DNA of 64,000 bases from Gordonia sp. 'Campus' (GTDB lineage Bacteria > Actinomycetota > Actinomycetes > Mycobacteriales > Mycobacteriaceae), in contig NZ_JAKOIW010000017.1 in assembly GCF_022206305.1 (NCBI RefSeq), positions 62,968-126,967 on the forward strand, in the 5' to 3' direction. The notes beneath the pieces were generated by a model, which worked only from the letters and a program-made list of their open reading frames with translations, was not told the DNA's origin and made no database searches. The position numbers and the translations under genes were made by a program. Positions 1 through 9,143 of this stretch are shown one piece after another (position 1 is the first letter of the stretch; every line of letters begins with the position of its first letter).

Positions 1-1
1 G

Positions 2-970
2 CGACTGCTGTCACCGATCCGCACCGTCCTCCGGGTGGCACGTGGGGTCTTCGGTCCCGGCGTCGTCGGCCTCCGGGACTATCCCCGACGCCTCGGCTGG
101 TGGCCGGCCGCGTTCGGATTGTTCGCCTTCGTCTGGCTGGAACTCGCCTCACCGGAACCGAGTTCGGTGTCGTGGGTGCGGGTCTGGCTGCTGTGCTACG
201 TCTTGATCACCGTGGTGGGTGCCATCGTCTGCGGGCTGCGATGGACCGAGAACGCGGACCCGTTCGCGGTCTACAGCACCGTCGCGTCGCGACTCGCCCC
301 GTTCGCTCGGACCACCGATGGACGCGTGATGCTGCGCAGCCCGATGAACTCGCTGACCACACTGCCGGTTCTGCCCGGCAGTGTCGCGGTTCTCGCGATC
401 CTGTTGGGCTCCACCGCTTTCGACAGTTTCTCGGCGTTTCCGATGTGGCAAGACATCGTCGCCGACAGCTCCGGTGACGATCGAGCGATCGCCACCGGGG
501 TCAACACGGCCGGGCTGCTGGTGTTCATCGGCATCGTGGCGGTGACCTTCTGGTCGGCCGCACGCGCGGTCGGCGGCGTGAAGCGTGATCTCCGGCGACA
601 ACTCCCGGGACTGATGGCGCACTCGCTCGTCCCGATCGTCATCGGCTACATCCTCGCGCACTACCTGCAGTCGCTCGTCGAACAGGGTCAGGAGGCCGTT
701 CTCGCACTGGCCGATCCGTTGGACCGGGGCTGGAATGTGCTGTGGCTCGGCGACGCTCACCCCGTGTACGTGATGTCGGATCATCCGACGGTGACCGTGA
801 CGCTCAAGGTGGCGTTCGTCCTCGGCGGACACATGATGGGGGTGGCGGCCGCGCACGACGCCTCGCTGCGACTCCTCCCCCGCCGGCACCAGCTGACCGG
901 GCAGCTCACCATGATGGTGACGATGGTCTTCTACACGTTCCTCGGGCTGTATCTGCTGTTCGGGGGCTAG
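2..970 (+). CDS. Multi-pass membrane protein, 5' end outside window
   Basis: The reading frame is open from base 2 to the TAG at 968-970, so the gene almost certainly starts before the window; the GTG at 35 is only the first internal start. The visible 323 residues contain about seven hydrophobic segments, including stretches near WWPAAFGLFAF, WLLCYVLITVVG, LPGSVAVLAILLG and MMVTMVFYTFLGLYLLF. Short loops carry several His and Asp residues (HPVYVMSDHP, GGHMMGVAAAHD). It resembles a family of 430-480 residue actinobacterial integral membrane proteins that I cannot assign a function. No domain with a known activity is visible. Confidence 0.75.
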   Translation, partial: RLLSPIRTVLRVARGVFGPGVVGLRDYPRRLGWWPAAFGLFAFVWLELASPEPSSVSWVRVWLLCYVLITVVGAIVCGLRWTENADPFAVYSTVASRLAPFARTTDGRVMLRSPMNSLTTLPVLPGSVAVLAILLGSTAFDSFSAFPMWQDIVADSSGDDRAIATGVNTAGLLVFIGIVAVTFWSAARAVGGVKRDLRRQLPGLMAHSLVPIVIGYILAHYLQSLVEQGQEAVLALADPLDRGWNVLWLGDAHPVYVMSDHPTVTVTLKVAFVLGGHMMGVAAAHDASLRLLPRRHQLTGQLTMMVTMVFYTFLGLYLLFGG

Positions 971-1091
971 TATCCGCGCACCGGGCCAGGGCTGGTCGGG
1001 CGCGGACGGGACCTGAATCCCGTTGCGATGCATCCCGGTTCCCGAGACAGACCGCGTCGCGATCCTCGACGGGGTGGTCGAAGCGCATCGC

Positions 1092-1292
1092 TCAGTAGGT
1101 GGTCGGCGGCGTGCCCTTCTTGTTCGAGCGGAACAGCATGTAGCCGCCGTAGAGGGCGAGTGCGACGAGGGCGATCCAGAACAGACCCTCGAGCAGCGGG
1201 CCGAGGACGGCCAGTGCGATCAACGCGATCGCGATGATGCCGAGGACCTTCCAGAAGGTCATACCGGATGTGGTGTTGGTGGATGTGCTCAT
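1092..1292 (-). CDS. Small two-helix membrane protein (66 aa)
   Basis: ATG at 1290-1292 opens a 66-residue protein. It has a Ser/Thr-rich N-terminus, two hydrophobic stretches (roughly residues 14-31 and 36-52) and a basic tail with RSNKKG. Longer in-frame extensions exist upstream, but their sequence is Arg/Pro-rich and looks non-coding, so the methionine just before the Ser/Thr run is preferred. No family is recognised. It reads toward the membrane-protein gene that precedes it, so the two converge. Function unknown. Confidence 0.55.
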   Translation of the reverse strand: MSTSTNTTSGMTFWKVLGIIAIALIALAVLGPLLEGLFWIALVALALYGGYMLFRSNKKGTPPTTY

Positions 1293-1378
1293 GAGACCAG
1301 TCTCCGCCGCTGTCGGCCCGAAAGCGACACCCGACGCCACATCTGGGGCGAACTTCAGGGACTTCCCTGAGGCGTCCC

Positions 1379-1858
1379 CTATCGGCGGAACCACGCCCGT
1401 TCGTCGCCGCTGAGCGCCTTGTCGATCCGCAGACGAGAGGTGTCGCTGAGGTTCTCGGGCAGGGCATCGGGATCGAACCACGCCGCGTCGGAGTTCTCGT
1501 CGTCGGCGGCGCGCGGCTGTCCGTCGACGTGGCGGGCGAGGAAGCAGACGTCGAGGTAGCGGGTCTGGTCACCGTTCGGATAGGTGATGAGCGGGGTGAC
1601 GTCGACGCTGGTCAACCGGATGATCTCGGCGGTGACGGCCGTCTCCTCGGTGACCTCGCGCAGTGCTGCGTGAGCCGGTTCCTCACCCGGCTCGAGGACA
1701 CCGGACACGACGGCCCACTGCCCGTTGTCGACACGTCGGGTGAGCAGGATCCGCCCGGCATCGTCGAGGACGACGACGCTGACGCCGGACAGCCACAGCT
1801 CACGGTGACCCAGCTGGGCCCGCAGATCGCGGATGAATTCGGGAATCGGCACCCTCAC
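1379..1858 (-). CDS. NUDIX hydrolase (159 aa)
   Basis: This is a stand-alone NUDIX domain protein that would hydrolyse a nucleoside diphosphate-linked substrate. The Nudix box is visible at about residues 53-75: GVLEPGEEP, then REVTEE, matching G-x5-E-x7-RE-x2-EE with Ala in place of the usual late Gly. The start is the GTG at 1856-1858, just downstream of an in-frame stop; a second GTG lies two codons inside. It is transcribed divergently from the aminotransferase gene, with about 80 bases between. The substrate cannot be told from sequence. Confidence 0.85.
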   Translation of the reverse strand: MRVPIPEFIRDLRAQLGHRELWLSGVSVVVLDDAGRILLTRRVDNGQWAVVSGVLEPGEEPAHAALREVTEETAVTAEIIRLTSVDVTPLITYPNGDQTRYLDVCFLARHVDGQPRAADDENSDAAWFDPDALPENLSDTSRLRIDKALSGDERAWFRR

Positions 1859-1939
1859 ATCCTGCACGGCCGCGCGCACCCTCGCCGGGGTGGTGTCGTG
1901 TGGGAGGCGTCGCGGGCCGCGTTTCGTCGAACGCGCACA

Positions 1940-3136
1940 ATGACAGTCATGAAGATCTCCCGACGCGCCGAAGGGATCGCCCCGTTCTACGCGATGGAGT
2001 TCGCGAAGAAGGCCGCCGAACTCGAGGCGCAGGGCCACGCGGTCGTGCGGCTGAACATCGGCGAACCCGACTTCGGACCGCCGCCGGCAGTACTCGCCGC
2101 GGCGCGGGAGGCCTCCGACGGGCGCCCGCTGGCCTACACCGGCGCGATCGGTCTCCCTGAACTGCGAACGGCGATCGCGGAATTCTACGGCCAGCACTTC
2201 GGCGCCTCGGTCGATCCGTCGCGGGTCGCGGTCACCTCGGGCGCGTCGGCCGCGCTGCTCATGGCCTGCGCGGCGCTCGTCGATCCCGATGACGAGGTCC
2301 TGATCGGCGACCCGTCGTATCCCTGCAATCGCCAGTTCGCCCACGCTTTCGGGGCACGTGTCACCCTCCTGCCGACGACGCCTGCGAGTCGGTTCCAGCT
2401 CACCTCCGCCGAGGTCGACGCCGCGTGGAACGCCGACACCCGCGGGGTCATCGTCGCCACACCGTCGAATCCCACGGGCACCTCGATGCCCCACGACGAA
2501 CTCGTCACGATGTGCGACCTGGTGGCAGATCGCGGGGGCTGGTCGATCGTCGACGAGATCTATCTCGGATTGTCCGACCCGGAACCCGACGGGCGTCCGC
2601 CGCGCAGCATCCTGGCCGCGGACACGCCCGGTGTCGCCGAGACCGTCGTCATCAACAGCTTCTCCAAGTACTTCGGCATGACCGGATGGCGGCTGGGCTG
2701 GTGCATCGTGCCGGATGACATGGTGCCGGTCCTCGAGCGACTGGCCCAGAACTTCTACGTCTGCCCGCCGACCCCGTCCCAGCACGCCGCCCTCGCATGC
2801 TTCACCCCCGAGTCGCTGGCGGTGGCCGAGCGCAATCGTCGGGAGTTCGTCCGCCGCCGCACTCTGGTCGTCGACGGGCTGGCCGCCATCGGCCTCGACG
2901 TCCCGGTGATCCCTGATGGGGCCTTCTATGTCTACCTCGATGTCAGCGCCACCGGGATGACGTCGGCGGAGTTCTGCGACCGCGCGCTCGCCGAGGCCCA
3001 CGTCGCGATGACCCCCGGCAAGGATTTCGGTGTCGACGGCGCCGATCGCTACGTGCGGCTGTCCTACGCGGCCTCCACCGACGACCTCACGCTGGCGATC
3101 GACCGCCTCGCCACCTTTCTCGGCACCCGGCCCTGA
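1940..3136 (+). CDS. Class I/II pyridoxal-phosphate aminotransferase
   Basis: This is a fold-type I aminotransferase of 398 residues, close to the usual length for the AspC/AlaT-like group. Visible hallmarks are the N-terminal NIGEPDFGPP, the SNPTGT loop, DEIYLGL (the cofactor-ring Asp) and the PLP lysine in SFSKYFGMTGWRLGW; the phosphate-binding Arg lies in GWRLG. Two starts are possible, ATG at 1940 and ATG at 1949 three codons on; the first is reported. It transfers amino groups between an amino acid and a 2-oxo acid, but the substrate pair is not evident. The serine hydrolase gene follows after 39 bases and may be co-transcribed. Confidence 0.9.
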   Translation: MTVMKISRRAEGIAPFYAMEFAKKAAELEAQGHAVVRLNIGEPDFGPPPAVLAAAREASDGRPLAYTGAIGLPELRTAIAEFYGQHFGASVDPSRVAVTSGASAALLMACAALVDPDDEVLIGDPSYPCNRQFAHAFGARVTLLPTTPASRFQLTSAEVDAAWNADTRGVIVATPSNPTGTSMPHDELVTMCDLVADRGGWSIVDEIYLGLSDPEPDGRPPRSILAADTPGVAETVVINSFSKYFGMTGWRLGWCIVPDDMVPVLERLAQNFYVCPPTPSQHAALACFTPESLAVAERNRREFVRRRTLVVDGLAAIGLDVPVIPDGAFYVYLDVSATGMTSAEFCDRALAEAHVAMTPGKDFGVDGADRYVRLSYAASTDDLTLAIDRLATFLGTRP

Positions 3137-3175
3137 CACCCACCACCCACCCACAGACAGCATCGGAGTCCCCTC

Positions 3176-4402
3176 ATGAGCTCTGTCCCCGCCGATCGAC
3201 TGCCCCCGCGACGGATCGACACCGATCGCCTCACCGCCGAGGCAGGACGCGTCCTCGACGAGTGGGTGCAGGGTGAACGCCGTGTGCCGGGCATCGTCGC
3301 CGGGGTCACGACTCCCGAGCGGACCGTGTTCCTGGACGCATCGGGCGTCCGGGCGCTCGACGACGAGCAGCCGATGACCGTCGACTCGGTGTTCGGGATC
3401 TTCTCGGCCACGAAGGCGATCACCGCGACCGTGGCGCTGCAGCTCGCCGAGGAGGGCGCCCTCGACCTCCACGCCCCCGCACGGTCCTATGTGCCCGACA
3501 TCGGTGAGCTGCAGGTGATCGACGGTTTCGATGACGACGGCGGCCTTCTTCTGCGCCCACCCGCCGCCGATCTCACGACCCACCAGTTGCTCACGCACAC
3601 TGCAGGTTTCGGCTATGACTTCTTCAACGAGACCTACCGACGGCTGACCGCCGACCACGGCGTGCCCGCCGTCGCGACAGCCACCAGGGCGTCGTTGCGC
3701 ACCCCGCTGTTGTTCGACCCCGGCACCGAGTGGGAGTACGGCTCCGGACTCGACTGGGCCGGACTTGTCATCGAGGCCGTCGCCGGGCGTCGTCTCCGCG
3801 ACGTGATGGACGATCGGGTTCTCACGCCACTGGGCATGTCCGACACCGGATTCGCGCTCTCCGACGACGCCCGGCGCAGACGGGCTACCCTCCACATGCG
3901 CAAACGCGGTGAGCTCGTGCCCAATCACCGTTGGGCACAACCCACCGATCCCGAGATCGACATGGGCGGGCAAGGCCTGTACTCGACCGTTCCGGATTAC
4001 CTCCGATTCCTCCGGATGTGGTTGCGGGGCGGTCGTTCCGACACCGGACAGCAGATCCTGCGTCCCGACACCGTCGAGATCGCCTTGCGCAACCAGATCG
4101 GGGACCTCGCCGTGCGCCGCCTGCCCGGCGTGATCCCACCGTTGAGTCATGACGTCGAATTCTTCTCGGGCACACCGAAATCGTGGTCGTACCCGTTCAT
4201 GGTCAACGACGCCGACGCGCCGACCGGCCGACCGGCCGGGTCGCAGTCCTGGGCGGGATTGGCCAACCTCTACTACTGGATCGACCCGCACAACGGCGTC
4301 GGCGGATTCTGGGCGTCGCAGGTCTTCCCCTTCTTCGACCCCGCCGCGGTCGACGGGTATCTCGCCTTCGAGGCGGCCACCTACCGGGCCCTGGCGGACT
4401 AG
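3176..4402 (+). CDS. Serine hydrolase, class C beta-lactamase/esterase fold
   Basis: This 408-residue member of the beta-lactamase (PF00144) family has the nucleophile motif S-x-x-K in FSATKAI, the second motif Y-x-S in EYGSGLDW, and the family-typical LLTHTAGFGYD and PLGMSDTGF stretches. No signal peptide is seen, so it is probably a cytoplasmic esterase or carboxylesterase rather than a secreted penicillin-binding enzyme. It follows the aminotransferase in the same direction and is closed by a very strong hairpin at 4419-4482. The physiological substrate is unknown. Confidence 0.85.
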   Translation: MSSVPADRLPPRRIDTDRLTAEAGRVLDEWVQGERRVPGIVAGVTTPERTVFLDASGVRALDDEQPMTVDSVFGIFSATKAITATVALQLAEEGALDLHAPARSYVPDIGELQVIDGFDDDGGLLLRPPAADLTTHQLLTHTAGFGYDFFNETYRRLTADHGVPAVATATRASLRTPLLFDPGTEWEYGSGLDWAGLVIEAVAGRRLRDVMDDRVLTPLGMSDTGFALSDDARRRRATLHMRKRGELVPNHRWAQPTDPEIDMGGQGLYSTVPDYLRFLRMWLRGGRSDTGQQILRPDTVEIALRNQIGDLAVRRLPGVIPPLSHDVEFFSGTPKSWSYPFMVNDADAPTGRPAGSQSWAGLANLYYWIDPHNGVGGFWASQVFPFFDPAAVDGYLAFEAATYRALAD

Positions 4403-4418
4403 CGGAACACCCTGCCGG

Positions 4419-4482
4419 AAACCGCCCGTCACAGCAGCACCGGTGACGCATCGTCGACGGTGCTGCTGTGACGGGCGGTTTT
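4419..4482. terminator. 24-bp perfect hairpin terminator
   Basis: Bases 4419-4442 and 4458-4481 are perfect inverted complements (24 bp) around a 15-base loop, followed by a short T run. The position 16 bases after the serine hydrolase stop fits a factor-independent terminator. The A/T flanks on both sides would let it work in either direction. Confidence 0.85.
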
Positions 4483-4525
4483 CGGGGGCTGTTCCGGGGA
4501 CGGCGCGGGAGTTCGGCCGCGTCCC

Positions 4526-4561
4526 CCAGAGTTCTGGGAGGTGTCGCGTCCAGAACTCTGG
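4526..4561. promoter_or_regulatory. Paired 12-bp palindromes, operator-like
   Basis: CCAGAGTTCTGG at 4526-4537 and its exact inverted copy CCAGAACTCTGG at 4550-4561 are spaced 24 bases centre to centre. Each is itself a palindrome apart from its central two bases. They lie about 100 bases upstream of the FAD oxidoreductase start and after the preceding terminator, as expected for a two-site operator. The binding protein is unknown. Confidence 0.5.
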
Positions 4562-4657
4562 CCGGCGCATTTCCCGCGTTCGAGGGATGGCGGGAACAAA
4601 AGGGAGTCAGCCACTCTGAGTCCCATGAACGCCGCCCCGATCCCCGAAGGAAACACC

Positions 4658-6040
4658 GTGTCCATCACCTCCGAACCCGTCGGCTCCACCGACTTCGACG
4701 CCCTGCTGTCGGCGGTCGCCGGCCCCGTACTCACCCCCGCCGACGAGGGCTACACCGCCGAACTGGCCGGGTTCAACCTGGCCGCGATACCGGCCGCACA
4801 GGTCGTCGTCGGCGCCACCGGAGCCGCCGACGTCGCTGCCGCCGTGCGGTATGCCCGCTCCGAAGGGCTCCGTGTCGGTGTGCGCGCCACCGGCCACGGA
4901 ATGCCGATCGAGGGGCGCGGCACGCTCGTCGTGACGACCTCACGCATGACCGCGGTCGAGGTGGACCCGGTGGCGAAGACCGCCCGGGTGGGGGCGGGCG
5001 CGCGCTGGCGCGACGTCGCCGCCGCGACCGCACCGCACGGCCTCACCGGACTGGTCGGCTCCTCGTCGTCGGTGGGCGTCGTGGGGTACACCCTCGGCGG
5101 CGGCCTCAGTCCCCTGGGGCGCCGATTCGGTTATGCCGCAGACCATGTGCGTTCGATCGAACTCGTCACCGCGGACGGCATCATCCGCACGGTCGACGCT
5201 TCGGCCGGGTCCGACCTGTTCTGGGCCCTCCTGGGCGGCCGCGACGGATTCGGCATCGTCACGGCGATCGAGTTCGACCTCGTCGACCTCCCCACCTTCT
5301 ACGGGGGCGGTGTCTTCTTCGCCGGCTCCGCGGCCTCCGACGTGCTGCACGCGTGGCGGGAATGGGCGCCGACGCTCCCCGAGGAGGCCGGGACGTCCAT
5401 CGCGATCCTGCGGCTCCCGCCCGATCCCAACCTGCCCGCGCCGCTGCAGGGCCAGATCGCGGTCCATCTCCGGTACACCCACACCGGTGACCCGTCCGCC
5501 GCCGCCGCGCTGCTGGCACCGATGCGGTCGGCGGGCCCGATCCTGCTGGAGAACATCGACGTCCTGCCGACGGCCGCACTCGACGCGGTGCACATGGATC
5601 CCCCCGGGCCCATGCCGAGCGCCGAACGCGGGTGCGCGCTCGCCGACCTGCCGGCCTCCGCCGTCGACGCACTTCTCGCCGTCGCCGGGCCGCAGGTGGC
5701 GAGTCCGCTCGCGATCGTCGAGATCCGGTTGCTCGGCGGCCGGTTGCGCCAGGCACAGCGGGTGCCCAACGCGGTCACCGGCCGGGACGCCGCGTTCGTC
5801 ACGCTCGCGATCGGTGTGCCCGCGGGGCCGCTCGGCGACCAGGTCGGGGCTCACCTCGCCGCCGTGAACGACGCGCTCGCCGACCACGCATGCGGTGCGC
5901 TGCTGAACTTCTCGGGACGTACGGCCACCGAACGCGCCGCACTCTGGCCCGACGATCAGCGGATGCGCCTGGAGACCATCCGGCGTCGCCACGATCCGAA
6001 CGGTGTCCTCCAACCGGGTGATCCCACGATTGTGGGATAG
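4658..6040 (+). CDS. FAD-binding (BBE-like) oxidoreductase
   Basis: This is a VAO/PCMH-fold flavoprotein with a berberine-bridge-enzyme C-terminus. The N-terminal FAD domain shows VGVRATGHGM, where the His of the GHG motif is the usual covalent flavin site, and GSSSSVGVVGYTLGGGLSPLGRRFG. The C-terminus ends with the typical MRLETIRRRHDPNGVLQPG. The start is set at GTG 4658, which has GAAGGA seven bases upstream; an ATG at 4625 adds 11 residues. A LuxR-type regulator follows after 32 bases, so the two may be linked. Substrate unknown. Confidence 0.85.
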   Translation: MSITSEPVGSTDFDALLSAVAGPVLTPADEGYTAELAGFNLAAIPAAQVVVGATGAADVAAAVRYARSEGLRVGVRATGHGMPIEGRGTLVVTTSRMTAVEVDPVAKTARVGAGARWRDVAAATAPHGLTGLVGSSSSVGVVGYTLGGGLSPLGRRFGYAADHVRSIELVTADGIIRTVDASAGSDLFWALLGGRDGFGIVTAIEFDLVDLPTFYGGGVFFAGSAASDVLHAWREWAPTLPEEAGTSIAILRLPPDPNLPAPLQGQIAVHLRYTHTGDPSAAAALLAPMRSAGPILLENIDVLPTAALDAVHMDPPGPMPSAERGCALADLPASAVDALLAVAGPQVASPLAIVEIRLLGGRLRQAQRVPNAVTGRDAAFVTLAIGVPAGPLGDQVGAHLAAVNDALADHACGALLNFSGRTATERAALWPDDQRMRLETIRRRHDPNGVLQPGDPTIVG

Positions 6041-6072
6041 ACATCACCGCAGCTCACGCAGACAATTGTCGG

Positions 6073-7239
6073 ATGACATCGAGTCTGACCGCCGAGCGTG
6101 TGCGCCGCGACATCGAGGTCGTGGCCCACGCCGGCCTGACTCTCGACGAGTTCTTCGCCGAGACCGTGGCCTCGCTGGGCCGCGCGGTGCCCGCCGACGC
6201 CTTCTGCATCGGCACCTTCGATCCCAACACCGTGCTGCTGACCAGCGCCCGCAAGTACGGCGCACTGCTCGGCCAGGATCATCGTGATCCCGATTGGGGT
6301 CTCCTCGAGTACGGCCAGGTGGAGCCGACCGCGTTCCGTCAGATGGTCGCCGAGCGGCGCGACGCCGTCGGCATGAAGTTGCTGGAGCGAGGTGCGCCCG
6401 AACAGTCGAACCGCATGTCGCAGTTGATGATCCCGGAGTACTGCTTCCACGACGAGGCCCGGCTCGTGCTGCGCGACGGGGACCGGGCGTGGGCCGGTAT
6501 CTCGCTGTTCCGCAGCGGTTCCGGTTGCAGGCCGTTCGATTCCGACGAAGTGGAGTTCCTGGCCTCGCTGTCGCGCACGCTCGCACACGGCGTCCGGGTC
6601 GGTCTGCTGAGCAGCGTGGTCGCCGACATGCCGAACGTGCCCGGTCCGGTTCCCGCGGCCGTGCACGGTCCGGCGGTGCTGATCGTCAACCGGGACAACG
6701 AAGTGGTCCAGATGAGTGCCGGCAGCCGGGAACGCATCGACGACCTGTCGTCCGGCCCGAACGGCGCGGCCGTGATGAACCCCATCTACGGCCTCATCGG
6801 CGCAGCGCGGCGTTACGGGACGGGCGAGTCCACCGTCCCGCCGCGTCTGCGAGTGCGTGGTGCGTCAGGCATGTGGCTGGTCATCCACGCCTCGCCGCTG
6901 TCCTCGGCCGACGGCCGGGTGGGCGAGGTCGTGGTGACCATCGAGGAGGCGCGGCCGCCGGAGATCATCCCGCTCGTGGTCGAGGCATTCGGCCTCACCG
7001 CGCGCGAGCGAGACGTCACACAGATGGTGCTGCAGAGTGTCGCCACCAAGGACATCGCGACCGCGCTCCACGTGTCTGCCTACACCGTGCAGGATCACCT
7101 GAAATCGATCTTCGACAAGGCCGGCGTACGCAGTCGTCGCGAACTCATCGCCCGGATCTACTTCGATCAGTACGCGCAGCGTCTCAACGATCCGGTGTTG
7201 CCGTCGGGGTCGTTCGCCGCGCCCGCACAACCCGCTTAG
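6073..7239 (+). CDS. LuxR-family transcriptional regulator with GAF-like sensor domain
   Basis: This is a 388-residue regulator. The first ~180 residues look like a GAF-type sensor (PADAFCIGTFDPNTVLLTSA, then FRSGSGCRPFDSDEVEFLASL), followed by a PAS-like linker and a C-terminal LuxR helix-turn-helix (residues ~310-370: LTARERDVTQMVL, KDIATALHVSAYTVQDHLKSIFDKAGVRSRREL). No phosphoacceptor domain is present, so it probably senses a small ligand. It sits between the FAD oxidoreductase and the prm operon and is closed by a terminator at 7258-7294. It could control either neighbour; the dedicated prm activator is more likely the gene at 16763. Confidence 0.85.
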   Translation: MTSSLTAERVRRDIEVVAHAGLTLDEFFAETVASLGRAVPADAFCIGTFDPNTVLLTSARKYGALLGQDHRDPDWGLLEYGQVEPTAFRQMVAERRDAVGMKLLERGAPEQSNRMSQLMIPEYCFHDEARLVLRDGDRAWAGISLFRSGSGCRPFDSDEVEFLASLSRTLAHGVRVGLLSSVVADMPNVPGPVPAAVHGPAVLIVNRDNEVVQMSAGSRERIDDLSSGPNGAAVMNPIYGLIGAARRYGTGESTVPPRLRVRGASGMWLVIHASPLSSADGRVGEVVVTIEEARPPEIIPLVVEAFGLTARERDVTQMVLQSVATKDIATALHVSAYTVQDHLKSIFDKAGVRSRRELIARIYFDQYAQRLNDPVLPSGSFAAPAQPA

Positions 7240-7257
7240 CCGGCCTTCCACCCCGAC

Positions 7258-7294
7258 ACACCCGTCGTCTGCGATCCGCGGACGACGGGTGTTT
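7258..7294 (+). terminator. Terminator between the LuxR gene and prmA
   Basis: ACACCCGTCGTC at 7258-7269 pairs perfectly with 7281-7292 across an 11-base loop and is followed by TTT. It ends transcription before the prm promoter region. Confidence 0.8.
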
Positions 7295-7300
7295 CGTCTC

Positions 7301-7317
7301 CGTCTCACAGTGAGACG
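7301..7317. promoter_or_regulatory. Palindrome in the prm promoter region
   Basis: CGTCTCAC-A-GTGAGACG is a perfect 8+1+8 palindrome about 90 bases upstream of prmA. The half-site GTGAGACG recurs at 16726-16733, in front of the MimR-like activator gene, so this is a reasonable candidate for that activator's binding site. It is too tight to be a terminator (one-base centre). Confidence 0.5.
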
Positions 7318-7404
7318 TTTGTTATCCACGTCACACGGTTGTATCGAAGTCGCTCCAGTCCATGCGGGCCGGCACCCGTCGGCTCTCCACAGAGGAGGCG
7401 CACT

Positions 7405-9042
7405 TTGAGCAGGCAGAGCTTGACAAAAGCCCATGCGAAGATCACCGAGTTGTCCTGGGAGCCCACCTTCGCGACCCCGGCCACCCGGTTCGGTACCGAC
7501 TACACCTTCGAGAAGGCTCCCAAGAAGGATCCGCTGAAGCAGATCATGCGGTCGTACTTCCCGATGGAGGAGGAGAAGGACAACCGCGTGTACGGCGCCA
7601 TGGACGGCGCCATCCGCGGCAACATGTTCCGTCAGGTCCAGGAACGGTGGCTGGAATGGCAGAAGCTGTTCCTGTCGATCATCCCCTTCCCCGAGATCTC
7701 CGCGGCCCGCGCGATGCCGATGGCCATCGACGCGGTCCCCAATCCAGAGATCCACAACGGTCTCGCCGTGCAGATGATCGACGAGGTTCGTCATTCGACG
7801 ATCCAGATGAACCTCAAGAAGCTGTACATGAACAACTACATCGACCCGGCCGGCTTCGACATCACCGAGAAGGCCTTCGCCAACAACTACGCCGGCACCA
7901 TCGGCCGCCAGTTCGGTGAGGGATTCATCACCGGTGACGCCATCACCGCGGCCAACATCTACCTCACCGTCGTCGCCGAGACAGCGTTCACCAACACCCT
8001 GTTCGTCGCGATGCCCGACGAGGCGGCCGCCAACGGCGACTACCTGCTCCCCACGGTCTTCCACTCGGTGCAGTCCGACGAGTCGCGGCACATCTCCAAT
8101 GGTTACTCCATCCTGCTGATGGCGCTGGCCGACGAGCGCAATCGCCCGCTGCTCGAACGGGATCTGCGTTACGCGTGGTGGAACAACCATTGCGTCGTCG
8201 ACGCGGCGATCGGCACGTTCATCGAGTACGGCACCAAAGACCGCCGCAAGGACCGCGAGAGCTACGCCGAGATGTTGCGTCGCTGGATCTACGACGACTA
8301 CTACCGCAGTTACCTTCTGCCGCTGGAGAAGTACGGGCTCACCATCCCGCACGACCTGGTGGAGGAAGCCTGGAACCGGATCACCAACAAGCACTACGTC
8401 CACGAGGTGGCGCGCTTCTTCGCCACCGGCTGGCCGGTCAATTACTGGCGGATCGACGCCATGACCGACAAGGACTTCGAGTGGTTCGAGGAGAAGTACC
8501 CCGGTTGGTACAACAAGTTCGGCAAGTGGTGGGAGAACTACAACCGTCTCGCCTACCCGGGCCGCAACAAGCCGATCGCCTTCGAGAGCGTCGACTACGA
8601 GTACCCGCACCGCTGCTGGACCTGCATGGTCCCCTGCCTCATCCGTGAGGACATGGTCACCGAGAAGGTCGACGACCAGTGGCGCACCTACTGCTCGGAG
8701 ACCTGCTACTGGACCGACGCGGTCGCCTTCCGCGGTGAGTACGAAGGCCGGGAGACACCGAACATGGGTCGCCTCACCGGGTTCCGGGAATGGGAGACCC
8801 TGCACCACGGCAAGGATCTCGCCGACATCATCGAAGACCTCGGTTACGTCCGCGACGATGGCAAGACGCTGATCCCGCAACCGCACCTGGATCTCGATCC
8901 CAAGAAGATGTGGACGCTCGACGACGTCCGCGGGAACGTCTTCAACAGCCCCAACGTGCTGCTGAACGAGATGTCCGACGCAGAGCGGGAAGCGCACATC
9001 GCCGCCTACCGAGCCAACCGCAACGGGGCCGTTCCGGCCTGA
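7405..9042 (+). CDS. prmA: Propane 2-monooxygenase, hydroxylase large subunit
   Basis: PrmA is the di-iron alpha subunit of a soluble monooxygenase that oxidises propane at carbon 2. The 545-residue protein shows the two E-x-x-H pairs DEVRH (E127, H130) and DESRH (E226, H229), with further likely ligands E97 and E192. The start is the TTG at 7405, with GAGGAGG six bases upstream; the protein then begins [11 protein letters not shown], as I recall for Gordonia PrmA. Upstream in-frame starts would add implausible sequence. A cysteine cluster (CWTCMVPC, then YCSETC) lies near residues 400-435. It is first in the operon and is followed by a strong hairpin before prmB. Confidence 0.96.
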   Translation: MSRQSLTKAHAKITELSWEPTFATPATRFGTDYTFEKAPKKDPLKQIMRSYFPMEEEKDNRVYGAMDGAIRGNMFRQVQERWLEWQKLFLSIIPFPEISAARAMPMAIDAVPNPEIHNGLAVQMIDEVRHSTIQMNLKKLYMNNYIDPAGFDITEKAFANNYAGTIGRQFGEGFITGDAITAANIYLTVVAETAFTNTLFVAMPDEAAANGDYLLPTVFHSVQSDESRHISNGYSILLMALADERNRPLLERDLRYAWWNNHCVVDAAIGTFIEYGTKDRRKDRESYAEMLRRWIYDDYYRSYLLPLEKYGLTIPHDLVEEAWNRITNKHYVHEVARFFATGWPVNYWRIDAMTDKDFEWFEEKYPGWYNKFGKWWENYNRLAYPGRNKPIAFESVDYEYPHRCWTCMVPCLIREDMVTEKVDDQWRTYCSETCYWTDAVAFRGEYEGRETPNMGRLTGFREWETLHHGKDLADIIEDLGYVRDDGKTLIPQPHLDLDPKKMWTLDDVRGNVFNSPNVLLNEMSDAEREAHIAAYRANRNGAVPA

Positions 9043-9052
9043 GGCGGCAGGG

Positions 9053-9094
9053 GTGGTGGACGGCGCGAACCTCCGCAACCGCGCCGTCCACCAC
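9053..9094 (+). other. 15-bp intercistronic hairpin without U-tract
   Basis: GTGGTGGACGGCGCG at 9053-9067 pairs perfectly with 9080-9094 around a 12-base loop. No T run follows, and the operon continues to prmB 50 bases later, so this is more likely an mRNA-stabilising or partial attenuation element than a full terminator. Confidence 0.65.
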
Positions 9095-9143
9095 ATCCGC
9101 AACTGAACCGTTTCGTCGCACTTCCCTTCGCTCAGGAGCTTCC

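Noticed and set aside
1379..4570. A 1063-residue open frame on the minus strand across the NUDIX, aminotransferase and serine hydrolase genes
   Set aside because: Only its last ~160 codons (the NUDIX gene) are real; the rest is antisense to two clear plus-strand enzymes and is Arg/Gly-rich, a usual artefact of high GC.
7318..7404. Sigma-54 (-24/-12) promoter before prmA
   Set aside because: No TGGCAC-N5-TTGC pattern is present, and the activator lacks GAFTGA.
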